Counted from the stretch's first letter, positions 1 through 9,647 are shown. The stretch is 64,000 nucleotides of DNA from JAUIIK01 sp963709995 (GCA_963709995.1 CAVPYN010000010.1:1-64000); one strand, 5' to 3'. Made by a program: numbers and translations. The notes: generated by a model not told the origin, from the letters alone.

Positions 1-1024
1 ATCGCGGGAATCGCCCTTTTCGTTCTCTGGTGGTTTCCCGGGCGACCCGGGCTAAGAGCCTGGCTTTCACCAACTCTGGTCGGACTCACGACAATCGAGC
101 TCGTCGTCGGTGGCTGGGGATACAACCCGGCGGTCAATGCGGATGTTCTCGAAGCCAACGTCCCGTCGCTCGTCGCGGCCAAAGATCGAAGCGACGACAG
201 CCGGGTGACTGTTCTCCAGCAAGACACCCTGCCCGACTCCCAAATGATTTTCGGCTTTGATGATGTCCGAGGTCTCGACTTCAAAACGGCGTGGTATGAA
301 CAGTACATTGACGCATCTGGAGACCGGATTCCCTGGATCGCCAATGGCGTACCTGCTCCAGGATGCCGGCCCGTTGATTGCCGCGCTGGATGTCGCAACC
401 GTCATCACCTCGAATCCTCACATTGTCAGCCGGGAAGTTGAGGAGGGCTCGATGCAGGTAGTTGGGGCGTATGACGGTCTCACCCTGCTGGAACCGATTC
501 GCCGTCTACCAAGAGCCACGATGTTCTTCGATGCTGAACTTTCCGGCTCCGATCGCATCGCAGCCCAGATCCTGGCCGGCGACCCCGACCGGATCTTTAC
601 AACCGTCCTCCTGGCCGATTCCGGCGCAGCCCGGAACGCCAGGCGGCAACTCGGCACCGCCGATCCAAACGCAACGGTCACTCTGATCCGAAACGAGCCG
701 GAACGGATGGCCTGGGAGGTGGAAACTGAGGCGCCCGGACTCCTCCTGGTGAACGACGCGTACTATCCCGGTTGGACGGCGACAGTTGACGGAGAACCCA
801 GCGACATCCTCAGGGCTAACATCGCCTTCAGAGCGATTCTCGTGCCTGACGGACGGCACGAAGTCGCGATGCAATATCAGCCAAAATCGGTCCGATACGG
901 GACGGTCGTCTCGATCATTTCACTGATCATTGTTCTCTCAGCTGCATTTCTGACGCTGGTCATGCCGAAGGAACGGCCGGTCGGTGATGGGTCGACGCTT
1001 CGTGGCACGCCCGATCCGGGCTAA
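1..1024 (+). CDS. YfhO-family membrane protein, C-terminal part, frameshifted, 5' end outside window
   Basis: Frame 1 is open from the first base and reads as an extracytoplasmic segment with YfhO-like motifs (GWGYNPAV near 41 in the fragment, then FDDVRGLDF). At about 340-360 the match moves to frame 2, which continues to the stop at 1022-1024. The frame-2 part has the typical YfhO end: NDAYYPGWTATVDGEP, a beta-rich stretch, then one membrane helix and a short basic tail. YfhO proteins are large multi-span membrane proteins linked to glycosylation of cell-wall polymers; only the last third is here. The one-base shift is either decay or a sequence error. The stop overlaps the stop of the convergent protease gene by 4 nt. 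Confidence 0.7.
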
Positions 1025-2142
1025 TTCAGACCAAGCTCCTCGCGCGTCTGGAAATAGCGCACAAGTTCAAATCGGGTCAGCAGTCCAACAAGCCGGCCAT
1101 CGTCAATGACCGGCATCTGGTGGAAATCCCCTTCGCTCATCATGCCTAGCGCCTCCATCACTGGCACGCCTGGAGCGAGGGGACGAATCCTCTCAACCGG
1201 CGTCATGATCTCTTCGACGCGTTTCTCCGGCCACAGGTGCCGGGGGACTTTGCGCAGGTCGGTCACCGTCACGATACCGACGAGCCTATCTCCGTCCAGA
1301 ACCGGCAAACCGCGTGCGTTCCGCGCAAGGACGAAGTCTTCGGCCATCGTCTCAAGGTCGATCATGCGACCAATCGTGACCGGGTTGCGATTCATCAGAT
1401 CCTGCGTAACGACGTCCCTGAATGTGTGTTGCTGCTCGATAGCCGCGCGGCTCTGCTCGGCGGCATTTTGCAGGAACCAGCCGATGACGATGACCCAGAT
1501 GCCATTGATCAGGAAACCAGCCACGACCAGGAACAACCCGCCGACGATGAACAGCGTTCCGATGGCGACGCCGATAGCCGACACGATCCGGGTCGCCCGG
1601 CGCATATTGCCAGTGGCGCGCCAGATTGCGGCCCGGAGAACACGCCCACCATCGAGGGGAAACCCGGGAATCATATTGAACAGCACCAGGAAGAGATTGA
1701 TGTAGGCAAGGTAGCCGGTCAGCGCTGCGAGTTGCGCATTGACCCCCGAAAGGAGAAGCCAGAGGACCCCAAAGAAACCGGCCAACGCGACGCTCACCGC
1801 TGGACCGGCGATTGCGATCCAGAACTCATCCCGGGAGTCGTCCGACTCCCGAGCCAACCCGGCGATACCTCCGAAAATGAACAGGGTGATGCTCCGCACC
1901 GGCACGCCTCGTGACTGCGCGACCAGCGCATGACCGAATTCGTGCAGGAGAACGGAGACGAACAGAAACAACACCGACGTTAGAGCCACAATCCAGCGCG
2001 CGAGCGGGGACCAATCGGGATAAGTGTCCGGGTACTGGCTTTCCGCGAAGATGACCGTAAAAAGGACGACCACGATGAACCAGCTGTAGTGGATACCGAC
2101 ATCGATGCCACGAATCCGGGCAATCTTGATCGTCGCCTCCAT
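1021..2142 (-). CDS. Site-2 protease (M50) with two CBS domains
   Basis: A 373-residue polytopic intramembrane metalloprotease. The zinc motif HEFGH lies at residues 67-71 in the second or third membrane helix, and the second metal-binding motif is in the PGFPLDGGRV segment around residues 160-170. Five to six hydrophobic segments fill the first 225 residues. Two CBS domains follow (about 245-300 and 310-365), the architecture of the Rip3/SpoIVFB-like group in which adenine nucleotides may control proteolysis. The start ATG is preceded by an AAAGG-like ribosome site. The gene lies 5 nt after the dehydrogenase-like gene on the same strand, so the two are probably co-transcribed. The substrate cannot be told from context. 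Confidence 0.92.
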   Translation of the reverse strand: MEATIKIARIRGIDVGIHYSWFIVVVLFTVIFAESQYPDTYPDWSPLARWIVALTSVLFLFVSVLLHEFGHALVAQSRGVPVRSITLFIFGGIAGLARESDDSRDEFWIAIAGPAVSVALAGFFGVLWLLLSGVNAQLAALTGYLAYINLFLVLFNMIPGFPLDGGRVLRAAIWRATGNMRRATRIVSAIGVAIGTLFIVGGLFLVVAGFLINGIWVIVIGWFLQNAAEQSRAAIEQQHTFRDVVTQDLMNRNPVTIGRMIDLETMAEDFVLARNARGLPVLDGDRLVGIVTVTDLRKVPRHLWPEKRVEEIMTPVERIRPLAPGVPVMEALGMMSEGDFHQMPVIDDGRLVGLLTRFELVRYFQTREELGLN

Positions 2143-2147
2143 TACCT

Positions 2148-3125
2148 TTAGCCTTTCGCTTCCTGATCCCCTGAAACGCTTCGCCGTGTCTTGCGTCTTA
2201 CTACGTGCCGGACCCGCCTAAGGTCCAGGTTCAATTGTGGACAATTTGCCAGTTCCCGCGCCGTCCGGCTGGCCAGAATGCGCCTTGCCAGATCCAGATT
2301 GATTGTGTCCCAGCGTCCACCAAGCAGCACCCGGTCGAACGTGCGTAGCGGGGAGTCGGACGGCAACGGCTCGAGATTGGTTCTGTCGAGCGCGACGCCG
2401 CCGAGATAGACGCCACGTAGCGCCTGAATCAGTGCGCCGTCATCGATCGCCGTGCCTGACGTGGTGTTGATGATCCGCGCGCCGTCGCGTAATGCAGCCA
2501 GTTCTTCCCTCCCGATCCATGGTGGGAGTTTAGGCTGGTCGGGCATATCGACCAGCAGCACGTCGGATTGACGAAGCAACGCGGAGAATTCGACACGCGC
2601 AGCGCCCGTGCGGAGTGCGTGCTTGCGCTCTTCTTCCATTTGACGGGGGTTCACCTCTGGACTCCAGAAGATCACCTCGAGATCCTGGGTGGCGAGGAGC
2701 CGGGCCAGACTCCAGCCGGCTCCGCGAAATCCAAGAAGACCGACCGTGCTGCCAGCCTGCAATACCGGCTGATGGATCGCAGGCATGTGGTCCGATAGTG
2801 CCAAAAACAAGGTCAACATGCGCTCAGCCTGCAAATCAGGGCGCGGATCGCTCGCAACTGCCACACAGACCTTCTCGCGGCCGGCGAGCGCCACTTGCAC
2901 CCGATCCCTCTCAGAGATCGTGGGAGCAACGAGCAGTATCCCCTTGGCGACACCCAGCGATTCAGCATCAAACGGGAGCAGCGAGCCAACCAGGACCGCG
3001 TTGTCCAAGCGTTCTGGAACGCTGATGCGCAGTCGATCCGCGACCGCCGGAATAGCCCGGATTAGGTCTTCATGGAGTTGGCTCGCGATATCGTCGACCA
3101 GATAGATCTGCGCAGATCGGGTCAT
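2148..3125 (-). CDS. D-isomer-specific 2-hydroxyacid dehydrogenase-like protein, active site degenerate
   Basis: 325 residues with the fold markers of the family: a Rossmann segment around residues 125-150 (GLLGFRGAGWSLARLL, where most members have GxGxxG), and a C-terminal half with GVALDRTNLEPLPSDSPL that matches the usual DVFxxEPLPxxxPL. The segment that normally carries the catalytic arginine (NxxRG) reads NTTSG, and the terminal catalytic histidine region (usually TPHxG) reads LLGGRW. By family knowledge Arg and His are needed for hydride transfer, so this copy may be non-catalytic or act on another substrate. It is the upstream gene of a two-gene unit with the site-2 protease. Confidence 0.8.
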   Translation of the reverse strand: MTRSAQIYLVDDIASQLHEDLIRAIPAVADRLRISVPERLDNAVLVGSLLPFDAESLGVAKGILLVAPTISERDRVQVALAGREKVCVAVASDPRPDLQAERMLTLFLALSDHMPAIHQPVLQAGSTVGLLGFRGAGWSLARLLATQDLEVIFWSPEVNPRQMEEERKHALRTGAARVEFSALLRQSDVLLVDMPDQPKLPPWIGREELAALRDGARIINTTSGTAIDDGALIQALRGVYLGGVALDRTNLEPLPSDSPLRTFDRVLLGGRWDTINLDLARRILASRTARELANCPQLNLDLRRVRHVVRRKTRRSVSGDQEAKG

Positions 3126-3221
3126 GCGATTTCACTTTCGGACGGCTGATCGTATTGACATCCCACCTGACACCACCTATCTTCATCCCGCTTGTCTCAG
3201 CCTAACCTGCCTGGAGGCAAT

Positions 3222-4304
3222 ATGGCGTCAACTCCGATGTTCGATCTAATCAAGACGCTCACCGAGATCCCGGGGCCGACCGGCCAGGAAGAACGTGTAC
3301 ACCAATGGTGCGCCAACCACTGGTCACCGTTCGCGGAACACGTGGAAATTACCCAGGTTGGTAATGTCGTCGCCCGCATCGGTGGGAAAGGCCCGGCAAT
3401 CATCATGCTCGCCCACGGCGACGAGCTGGGCCTGATGGTCAAGTCGATCACCGACAATGGACTCATTCATATCTGGCCGGCTGGACGAGATGTTCGCGGC
3501 AAACCAGCGCACTGGTACAACCCGGTTAACAGTCCGGTTGTCCTCCTCGCGGATGATCGAGACGTCGATGGTCAGCTCGTCTATGCCAGCGGACATGTCA
3601 TTGGCGGCGCAACAAACAAGCAGAGCTTCGACTGGAACGACTGGTTTGTCGACGTCGGCTGTTCGAGCCGCGACGCGGTCGAAGCACTGGGCATACATCC
3701 GGGCACAAGATTGGCGGTCAACGTCCCGACACGCAGGCTTGGCGACACGATCATAGGCAAGGCGATGGACGACCGCGCCCCGCTGGCGGTCGCGACTTCA
3801 CTCGCGGAGCGAGTCGATCTATCAGCGATCAACTACGAGCTCTGGATCGGCTCGACGATCCAGGAAGAGAACGGCTTGCTTGGCGCGTCCAGCATCCCGG
3901 ACGTGCATGACTTCAGCTACGCCTTCGCTCTCGATGTAGGTCTCTGTGGGGAAGTGCCCGGAACCGAAGCGATCAATCACCCGGCGAAGCTGCGCCACGG
4001 GCCAATCGTCGTCCACCAGGACAGCAGCGTCAATTACTCGGCGCGAATGTGCCGCGCCGCGGTGGAAGCGGCACGATCGCGGGGAGTGCCGGTCCAGCAA
4101 GCGGTCTTTCAGAACTACGGCAGCGACGGCGCAGAGCTGATACGGCGCGGCATTGAAACCGTGCTGCTGACCATGCCCACGCGCTACACCCACTCCCCCA
4201 ATGAAATGGTGACGGAAGCTGACTGCGTCGCGTGCGTCGATCTCCTGATCGCTTTTCTGGAATCGGAACCGCTTGGCCCGCGATGGATCGGACCGGCTAG
4301 CTAA
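3222..4304 (+). CDS. M42-family metallo-aminopeptidase
   Basis: About 360 residues, the usual length for M42 (FrvX/glutamyl aminopeptidase) enzymes that trim peptides in the cytoplasm as large assemblies. The metal and catalytic positions are visible in order: His in MLAHGDELG, Asp in GKAMDDRAPLA, the catalytic Glu pair in IQEENGLLGA, Asp in FALDVGLCGE and the last His in TRYTHSPNEM. I chose the ATG at 3222 because GGAGG sits five bases upstream; an in-frame TTG 30 nt earlier lacks a site. It is followed at 47 nt by another metallohydrolase gene on the same strand, suggesting a small peptide or amide degradation unit. Confidence 0.93.
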   Translation: MASTPMFDLIKTLTEIPGPTGQEERVHQWCANHWSPFAEHVEITQVGNVVARIGGKGPAIIMLAHGDELGLMVKSITDNGLIHIWPAGRDVRGKPAHWYNPVNSPVVLLADDRDVDGQLVYASGHVIGGATNKQSFDWNDWFVDVGCSSRDAVEALGIHPGTRLAVNVPTRRLGDTIIGKAMDDRAPLAVATSLAERVDLSAINYELWIGSTIQEENGLLGASSIPDVHDFSYAFALDVGLCGEVPGTEAINHPAKLRHGPIVVHQDSSVNYSARMCRAAVEAARSRGVPVQQAVFQNYGSDGAELIRRGIETVLLTMPTRYTHSPNEMVTEADCVACVDLLIAFLESEPLGPRWIGPAS

Positions 4305-4350
4305 CCAGCAATCTATCTTCAAACGCTTCGTATGTAGAAAGGAACTGACG

Positions 4351-5341
4351 ATGCCAGCGAACGGCAGGCTGACGGTCGGAACAGCTTCGGCTGATCCAGG
4401 AGAAAGGGCTCAGGGAATCATCGAGTATGGCAAGGGCGCCTATGGCGAGCCCCTGGGCATCCCGATCTCCAGTAGTTAATGGCGCTGAAGACGGGCCGGT
4501 GCTGTGGATCGACGGCGCGATTCACGGCGACGAACCAGAAGGGCCGCTGGCTATCGTCAAGGTCCTGCAAGCCCTCGACGCCTCGGAATTGAAAGGCGCG
4601 TTCGTCGGCTGCATGGCGATGAACCCGCCGGCCTTCTTCAACAACGAGCGGGGGCACGCCTGGGACAAGAACACCTACGACATGAATCGCATCTACCCGG
4701 GCCGCCCGGCAGGCTTCCCCACCGAGCGAATCGCCTACGCACATTCCGTCGCAATGACCGAGGTTGCTGATCTGGAAATGACGATCCACTCAGGTGGCGA
4801 TCATTCCTACCTCAGCATGGCGATTTTCCATGACGGCGGGGAGTCTGAAGCATTGGCCAAGGCGATGGGGCCTGGGTGGGACCTCTTGCTGACTGGAGGT
4901 CCAGGCGGCAAGAGCCCGATGACGACGATGAGCGAGGCAGGAAAAGCTGGCATCACGGTCGAGCTCGGAGGCATGTGCGCGACCCTGCCTCACGACTATC
5001 ACCGCGTTGGAGACACACTTGCCGAGGCGGTGTTCAACGTCATGCGCACGTACGGGATGATCCCAGGTGAAGCGGGACGTTGCGACAAGTGGCTCCACGG
5101 CGTTCAGGAGCTTGTGAGCGCGCCGCTCGGAGGTCTCTGGGTTCCGGAGCGAGAAATCCAAATGCGCACGCCCATGCGCGAGGGAGACGTCATAGCCCGG
5201 ATCTACGACTTGTTCGGAAACGAGGCGGCGGTCGTGACCGCTCCTTGCGACGGCCAGATCTTCGGGCTGCGCACGAACCCCACGGTTCACCCGGGAGACT
5301 GGTGCTCGTTCTATGCTCGAATCACTGGCGAAATCAGCTAA
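4351..5341 (+). CDS. Succinylglutamate desuccinylase/aspartoacylase-family hydrolase, frameshifted
   Basis: Zinc-dependent carboxypeptidase-like (M14-related) AstE/AspA family. The ATG at 4351 follows AAAGGAA. The first 40 codons (MPANGRLTV onward) are in one frame, then near 4470-4475 the reading shifts to the next frame, which continues VVNGAEDGPVLWIDGAIHGDEPEG. The HxxE zinc pair is in IHGDEPEG, the substrate-binding region in MNPPAFFNNERG and DMNRIYPG, and the third ligand probably in MTIHSGGDHS. The C-terminal portion is the beta-rich lid of the family. Apart from the one-base shift the protein looks intact. The substrate is unknown; the neighbours suggest amino-acid amide or acylamino-acid catabolism. 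Confidence 0.85.
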
Positions 5342-5502
5342 CCGGGCGCGACGCCTATCCGGTCGCAAGGCCCCGGGGCAGGGTTACAGCGGTAACTGAT
5401 CCAACATCGCCGATGTAAAGCAGTTGTCATCGTCAATCACGCGAACTCCCTAATCTGATTCCAGTCAACCGCCCGCGCAACGCGGGACAGTGAAGGAGTC
5501 AG

Positions 5503-5670
5503 ATGATGAGAGTGCTGAAAAATCGAGCGAACCTGCTGATGAAGTGGCGCATGTCTGAAGGCCATCGCGCTCGGGCCACCTGGATCGGAAGCCCGCTCTC
5601 GTCGAGACACGAAATTGAGCGCGAGCGCGCCATCAATGTGCTTCACGGTCCCAACCGCCGCATGATTTGA
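5503..5670 (+). CDS. Possible small basic protein, 55 residues
   Basis: A short reading frame starting with two Met codons, preceded at good distance by AAGGAG. The product is Arg-rich and starts MMRVLKNRANLLMKW. A hairpin (CCCGCG-CAA-CGCGGG, 5472-5486) lies just upstream of the ribosome site. I recognise no family. It is the only plausible gene in the gap between the metallohydrolase and the amidase, and the ribosome site is its main support. Confidence 0.35.
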   Translation: MMRVLKNRANLLMKWRMSEGHRARATWIGSPLSSRHEIERERAINVLHGPNRRMI

Positions 5671-5713
5671 GAACGGGCTGCGCACCTGTTCGTCGCGTTC
5701 GAAATTCGAGCGC

Positions 5714-5753
5714 ATCGAGAGACGGCAAATACAGTCCAGCGCCGTCTCTCGAT
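5714..5753. repeat. Perfect 13-bp inverted repeat with 14-nt loop
   Basis: ATCGAGAGACGGC and its exact complement flank a 14-base loop. It lies just beyond the 3' end of the minus-strand amidase and could stop transcription, but neither side has a T-run. The core GAGACGGC is shared with the ends of the dispersed REP-like elements in this window, so it may be a relic of that family. Confidence 0.55.
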
Positions 5754-5799
5754 CTGCTCGAATCGCCCATCCGCCGGGGTTTCGACCACACTGCGAAGA

Positions 5800-7206
5800 T
5801 CAAGATACCGGAGCTGCGATTCTCGGCCACGGAGCAATCGCCTCGTACGCCGCTGATGCCCGGAGAACCGTGAGATCGTCTCGATAGCGGCCAACGATCT
5901 GGAGTCCCACCGGCAAACCGTCTGGCGTCAGGCCGCATGGAAGCGAAGCGGCCGGCTGGCCAGTCAGATTGAACGGATAGGCGAGTCCAGTCCAGCCGAG
6001 ATAGGTTGTCGGATTCCCGTTGATAAGGTCTGGCTTGTGATCACCGGCCACGAATGCTTGGCAAGCGATTGCCGGTGTCAGCATCAGATCGATGTCTCTC
6101 ATGAAGTCGCGCCAGACGTGGTAATAGGCGTTCCATTCCAGGTGGGCCCGCATGATGTCATCAGCAGTAAATGTTCGCGCGTAGTCGAGCAATTCAACAC
6201 GACCGGGATCGAGCTGATCCCGCACCTCGTCCAGATCATCCAGGTGGCGGCTGAGTTGGGACGTAGCGAAAACCACTTCCATTGCCGGCCAGGGATCCGG
6301 AGCGTCAGGATGGGCTTCAATCACCTGACAGCCGAGTTCCTCGAAGCGTCGCGCAGCTGATTCGGCAAGCCGTGCGACTTCCGGTTCCACCTCGGCGTAC
6401 CCGAGATCGGGCGACCATGCAATTCTCATGCCCGCAACACCGACTCTACGTTCGATCTCAGCCAGGTAGTCGACGCCGGACGACCACGAGCTACGATCGC
6501 GGGGATCTTCGCCCGCGGTCACAGTCAAATACAGCGCCGCATCCCGAACGCTGCGCGTCATCGGGCCAGTATGGGAGTGGACCGACATGCTCGACGGCAC
6601 TCGAGGTACTAGCCCGGTGGTTGGCTTGAGGCCGAAGATTCCACAGAACGCGGATGGAATGCGAATCGAACCAGCCCCGTCGCTGCCTTGCGCGATGGTC
6701 GCGATGCCCGCGGCAACAGCAGCGCCCGAGCCCCCACTGGAACCACCCGCAGTCCGGTCCCGATCCCAGGGATTCCGCGCGGGTCCATTTACCCGGTTGC
6801 CGGAATCACCTTTCCAACCAAATTCCGGAGTTGTCGTCTTACCCAGCATCACCATGCCGGCAGCGAGCAATCGCTCGACATCCGGTGTCCCCTCTTCAGG
6901 AATGTAGTCCTCGTAGAGCAACGATCCAAAGGTAGATCGGATGCCCTTAGTAGGCGTGAGATCCTTGATCGCAATAGGAACGCCCGCGACTGGCCCTGCG
7001 GTTCCCTCTCCATACGCTCGTTCCGCAGATCGAGCGTGTTCCAGAGCGAGTTCGGGAGACCGAGTAACAAACGCGTTCAGGTCGGGATCCAGGGCCTCGA
7101 TGCGGCTAAGAATGGACTCGGTCACCTCGACCGGCGACAGATCGTGATTCCTGTAACGGCCAATGAGTTCAGTGGCCGTTAGCGCCCAGAGATCGTTTGA
7201 TGGCAT
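5800..7206 (-). CDS. Amidase (amidase-signature family), copy 1
   Basis: About 468 residues with the Ser-Ser-Lys amidase signature: the catalytic Lys in VPIAIKDLTPTKG (about residue 75), the Gly/Ser-rich GGSSGGSGAAVAAG segment with the cis-Ser, and the nucleophile region GSDGAGSIRIPSAFCG. The C-terminal YPFNLTGQPAASLPCG matches typical bacterial members. These cytosolic enzymes hydrolyse aryl or aliphatic amides; the substrate is unknown. I start at the ATG at 7206; the longer frame would overlap the upstream amidase gene. It follows that paralogue by 13 nt, so the two are probably one transcript. Confidence 0.92.
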   Translation of the reverse strand: MPSNDLWALTATELIGRYRNHDLSPVEVTESILSRIEALDPDLNAFVTRSPELALEHARSAERAYGEGTAGPVAGVPIAIKDLTPTKGIRSTFGSLLYEDYIPEEGTPDVERLLAAGMVMLGKTTTPEFGWKGDSGNRVNGPARNPWDRDRTAGGSSGGSGAAVAAGIATIAQGSDGAGSIRIPSAFCGIFGLKPTTGLVPRVPSSMSVHSHTGPMTRSVRDAALYLTVTAGEDPRDRSSWSSGVDYLAEIERRVGVAGMRIAWSPDLGYAEVEPEVARLAESAARRFEELGCQVIEAHPDAPDPWPAMEVVFATSQLSRHLDDLDEVRDQLDPGRVELLDYARTFTADDIMRAHLEWNAYYHVWRDFMRDIDLMLTPAIACQAFVAGDHKPDLINGNPTTYLGWTGLAYPFNLTGQPAASLPCGLTPDGLPVGLQIVGRYRDDLTVLRASAAYEAIAPWPRIAAPVS

Positions 7207-7219
7207 CGAACACTCGCTC

Positions 7220-8617
7220 TCAAAGGGCTGGCCGGGCATCCGCCCAGGGCGCGATTTCCTCGAAGCGCGCCGCGGCCCTCAACACAGCCGCATCGTCGCG
7301 CCATCGTCCGGTGATCTGCAATCCGGCGGGGAGCCCATCCACGGTAAAACCGCAGGGAACCGAAGCCGAAGGCTGGCCGGTCAGGTTGAAGGGGTAGGTG
7401 AAAGGAGTCCAGCTCAGATAGCTCATCGCGACGCCATCAATCTCCGGTGGGAAGTCGATCCCCGCCTGGAAGGCGGCCACCGGGCAAGTGGGAGTGAGGA
7501 GCAAATCGTAGGTCTCGAAGAACGTCCTGACGCCGTCCCAGTATTCATCACGGCGGGACATCGCCTGCTGGATGTCGACCGCGCTCCAGTCGAGCGCCCG
7601 TTCGATCAACCGCAAACGCCCCTGATCGAGTAGCGGCCCTACTTCGTCCAGACGGTTAGCAACTACGCCCGCTTGCCCCATTGCGAACAAGATGTCGATG
7701 ATCTCCCAGGGGTCGGCAAGTCCCGGATGCGCCTCTTCGACATGGCAGCCGAGTTGCTCGAATTTCCTGGCCGCCACAGTCGTCAACTCGGCGATCTCGG
7801 GATCAACGGTCGCGTATCCAAGATCGAGCGACCAGGCCACCCGAAGCCCGGCAATGCCTCCTTCGATATCCTCGACAAAGCTTGGCGCTTTCGCAAGCGA
7901 GTGGCGATCGGACGGGTCGGGGCCAGCCATCACGTCGAGCATCATCGCCGCGTCGCGCACGGTGCGTGTCATCGGCCCGGTGTGTGCAAGCTGTGTCGGC
8001 GAGCTGCCGGGATAGGGAACCCGCCCAAATGACGGCTTATGTCCAAAAACCCCCGAGAATGCCGCCGGAATGCGAATCGACCCCGCCCCATCGCCACCCT
8101 GGGCAAGTGGCCCGAGACCTGCCGCAACAGCCGCTGACGCGCCACCGCTTGATCCGCCGGGGGTTCGATTCAGGTTCCAGGGGTTGAACGTCGTTCCAGC
8201 AACTCGGTTGGTCGTCTCACCCTTCCAGCCCCCCTCTGGCGTGTTGGTTTTGCCGAGCATGACGACGCCCGCGTCGTAGAGCCGCTGGACGAAGACGGGA
8301 TCGAAGTCGGGCACCCAATCGGCGCTCAACAGCGAGCCGCGCGTCGTCCGGATGTCTTTCGTCGGCACCAGATCTTTGATCGAAACGGGAACTCCGGCAA
8401 GCGCTGGTGGGTCACCCGTGCGATACGCTTCCTCGGCCCGCCTTGCGTCCTTTCGCGCACGCTCCGGAGTCACCGTGACGAACGCGTTCAGAGCGGGATT
8501 GAGCCGCTCGATGCGTTCCAGCACAGCGTCAGTCACCTCGACTGGCGACAACTCGCCCCGGTGATAGCGCTCGACCAGTTCATCCGCCGATAGAAAGCAA
8601 AGATCCGCCGCATCCAT
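7220..8617 (-). CDS. Amidase (amidase-signature family), copy 2
   Basis: About 465 residues and clearly a paralogue of the next gene: the same opening (LSADELVERY against LTATELIGRY), catalytic Lys in VPVSIKDLVPTKD, GGSSGGASAAVAAG, GGDGAGSIRIPAAFSG and a near-identical C-terminal YPFNLTGQPSASVPCG. The start ATG at 8617 is preceded by AAGGGG. Tandem duplication followed by divergence is the simple reading; differing central regions suggest different amide substrates. Confidence 0.92.
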   Translation of the reverse strand: MDAADLCFLSADELVERYHRGELSPVEVTDAVLERIERLNPALNAFVTVTPERARKDARRAEEAYRTGDPPALAGVPVSIKDLVPTKDIRTTRGSLLSADWVPDFDPVFVQRLYDAGVVMLGKTNTPEGGWKGETTNRVAGTTFNPWNLNRTPGGSSGGASAAVAAGLGPLAQGGDGAGSIRIPAAFSGVFGHKPSFGRVPYPGSSPTQLAHTGPMTRTVRDAAMMLDVMAGPDPSDRHSLAKAPSFVEDIEGGIAGLRVAWSLDLGYATVDPEIAELTTVAARKFEQLGCHVEEAHPGLADPWEIIDILFAMGQAGVVANRLDEVGPLLDQGRLRLIERALDWSAVDIQQAMSRRDEYWDGVRTFFETYDLLLTPTCPVAAFQAGIDFPPEIDGVAMSYLSWTPFTYPFNLTGQPSASVPCGFTVDGLPAGLQITGRWRDDAAVLRAAARFEEIAPWADARPAL

Positions 8618-8749
8618 CACTAGCCCCTTACCGCCCACTCCACATCGCTCCAAGTCTTGCTCGCGCCGTAGACTAGCACGCGCCATGGCTGCCTGATCCG
8701 CTCGGTCAATCCCTCGATCTGATGGCGAATCGACAAGCAGTGATCCCTC

Positions 8750-9622
8750 CTAGATCTCGAATGACATACCCTCACCAGCGATCTCGAAACCTCTGCTGCC
8801 TAATTCTTGAGCTTCATCGCCCCCTTCGATCAGCGCTGGATTCGAGTGGTTCAGGTGAGTGAAGATCACGCGGGTTGCACCGGCATCCACAAGGCGCTGG
8901 AGTCGCTTCATCGTTTCCAGGATGGGCGGGTGCGGCACGTCGGCGCTCGTTGGGGCCGCCCAGAAACTACCATCGAGGATTGCAACATCAACACGCGCCA
9001 CTTCTTCAACGATGTCACAATCCCACTCATCCCAGAAGTCAATATCCGGGATATACAGCGCCGTCCCCTTCGGGCCGCGAACAACTAGCGAAGCGGTATC
9101 GGTCGGCCATTCCGAGCGATGGGGCACGGCAACCGGCTCGATTTCGATCCCCGTGACGACCTCCTGCGGCTGATTCCACGGGAGCGCATCAATGGTGATA
9201 TGTCCCTCCGCAACCATGGCTTGCCATGGCTCCTGATGTTCCAGTAGCTTCGCCGTGAGCGGTGGGGCAGAAATCCGAACGCCCCGTGCGGCCCAGACTG
9301 AACGGTCAAGCTGCCAGATGCCAACATAGTGACCGGTGTGGGCATGGGTGAGAATGATCGACTCAGGCGGCAGATAACGCTCCCCACGATGACCGGCGCT
9401 CGACGGCCGGCGGGACCAGAGCGCATGCAACTGCTCCTCGAAGGCCGAGGTTGCGTCGACAAGCGCCCACTCATCGCCGGAGAGCAATCCAATCGATGCC
9501 GGCAAACGTCGTTTCGAAGGGTCCGCCCGGGCCAGGCGACAACTCGCGCACAAGCAGCCGGCATGGGGCACGCCGCCATCCTGGGCTGAGCCAAGAATCA
9601 CAATCTCCGGCATGGGCTGCAT
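8750..9622 (-). CDS. PqqB-like metallo-beta-lactamase-fold hydrolase
   Basis: 290 residues. The N-terminal ILGSAQDGGVPHAGCLCASC segment is typical of PqqB-like proteins, including the CxxC region, and LTHAHTGHYVGIWQL is the metal-binding His motif in its PqqB form. A late IFTHLNHSNPAL motif supplies another His. PqqB takes part in pyrroloquinoline quinone synthesis, but no pqqA, C, D or E gene is in the window, so a role outside PQQ synthesis is more likely. The start could be the ATG at 9622 or the one three codons later. It diverges from the carboxypeptidase gene, with a TGTACGTACA palindrome 16 nt upstream. Confidence 0.85.
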   Translation of the reverse strand: MQPMPEIVILGSAQDGGVPHAGCLCASCRLARADPSKRRLPASIGLLSGDEWALVDATSAFEEQLHALWSRRPSSAGHRGERYLPPESIILTHAHTGHYVGIWQLDRSVWAARGVRISAPPLTAKLLEHQEPWQAMVAEGHITIDALPWNQPQEVVTGIEIEPVAVPHRSEWPTDTASLVVRGPKGTALYIPDIDFWDEWDCDIVEEVARVDVAILDGSFWAAPTSADVPHPPILETMKRLQRLVDAGATRVIFTHLNHSNPALIEGGDEAQELGSRGFEIAGEGMSFEI

Positions 9623-9637
9623 TCCTCGCTCTCGGTG

Positions 9638-9647
9638 TGTACGTACA
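9638..9647. promoter_or_regulatory. Palindrome TGTACGTACA in a divergent promoter region
   Basis: The perfect palindrome lies between the PqqB-like gene (minus) and the carboxypeptidase gene (plus), flanked to GTGTACGTACAC. The same 10-mer occurs twice in the other divergent region at 32.9 kb. A likely operator for an unidentified regulator. Confidence 0.5.

Noticed and set aside
1106..1933. Long open frames opposite the site-2 protease gene
   Set aside because: Antisense frames caused by GC-rich codon bias; the minus-strand frame has clear HEFGH and CBS patterns.
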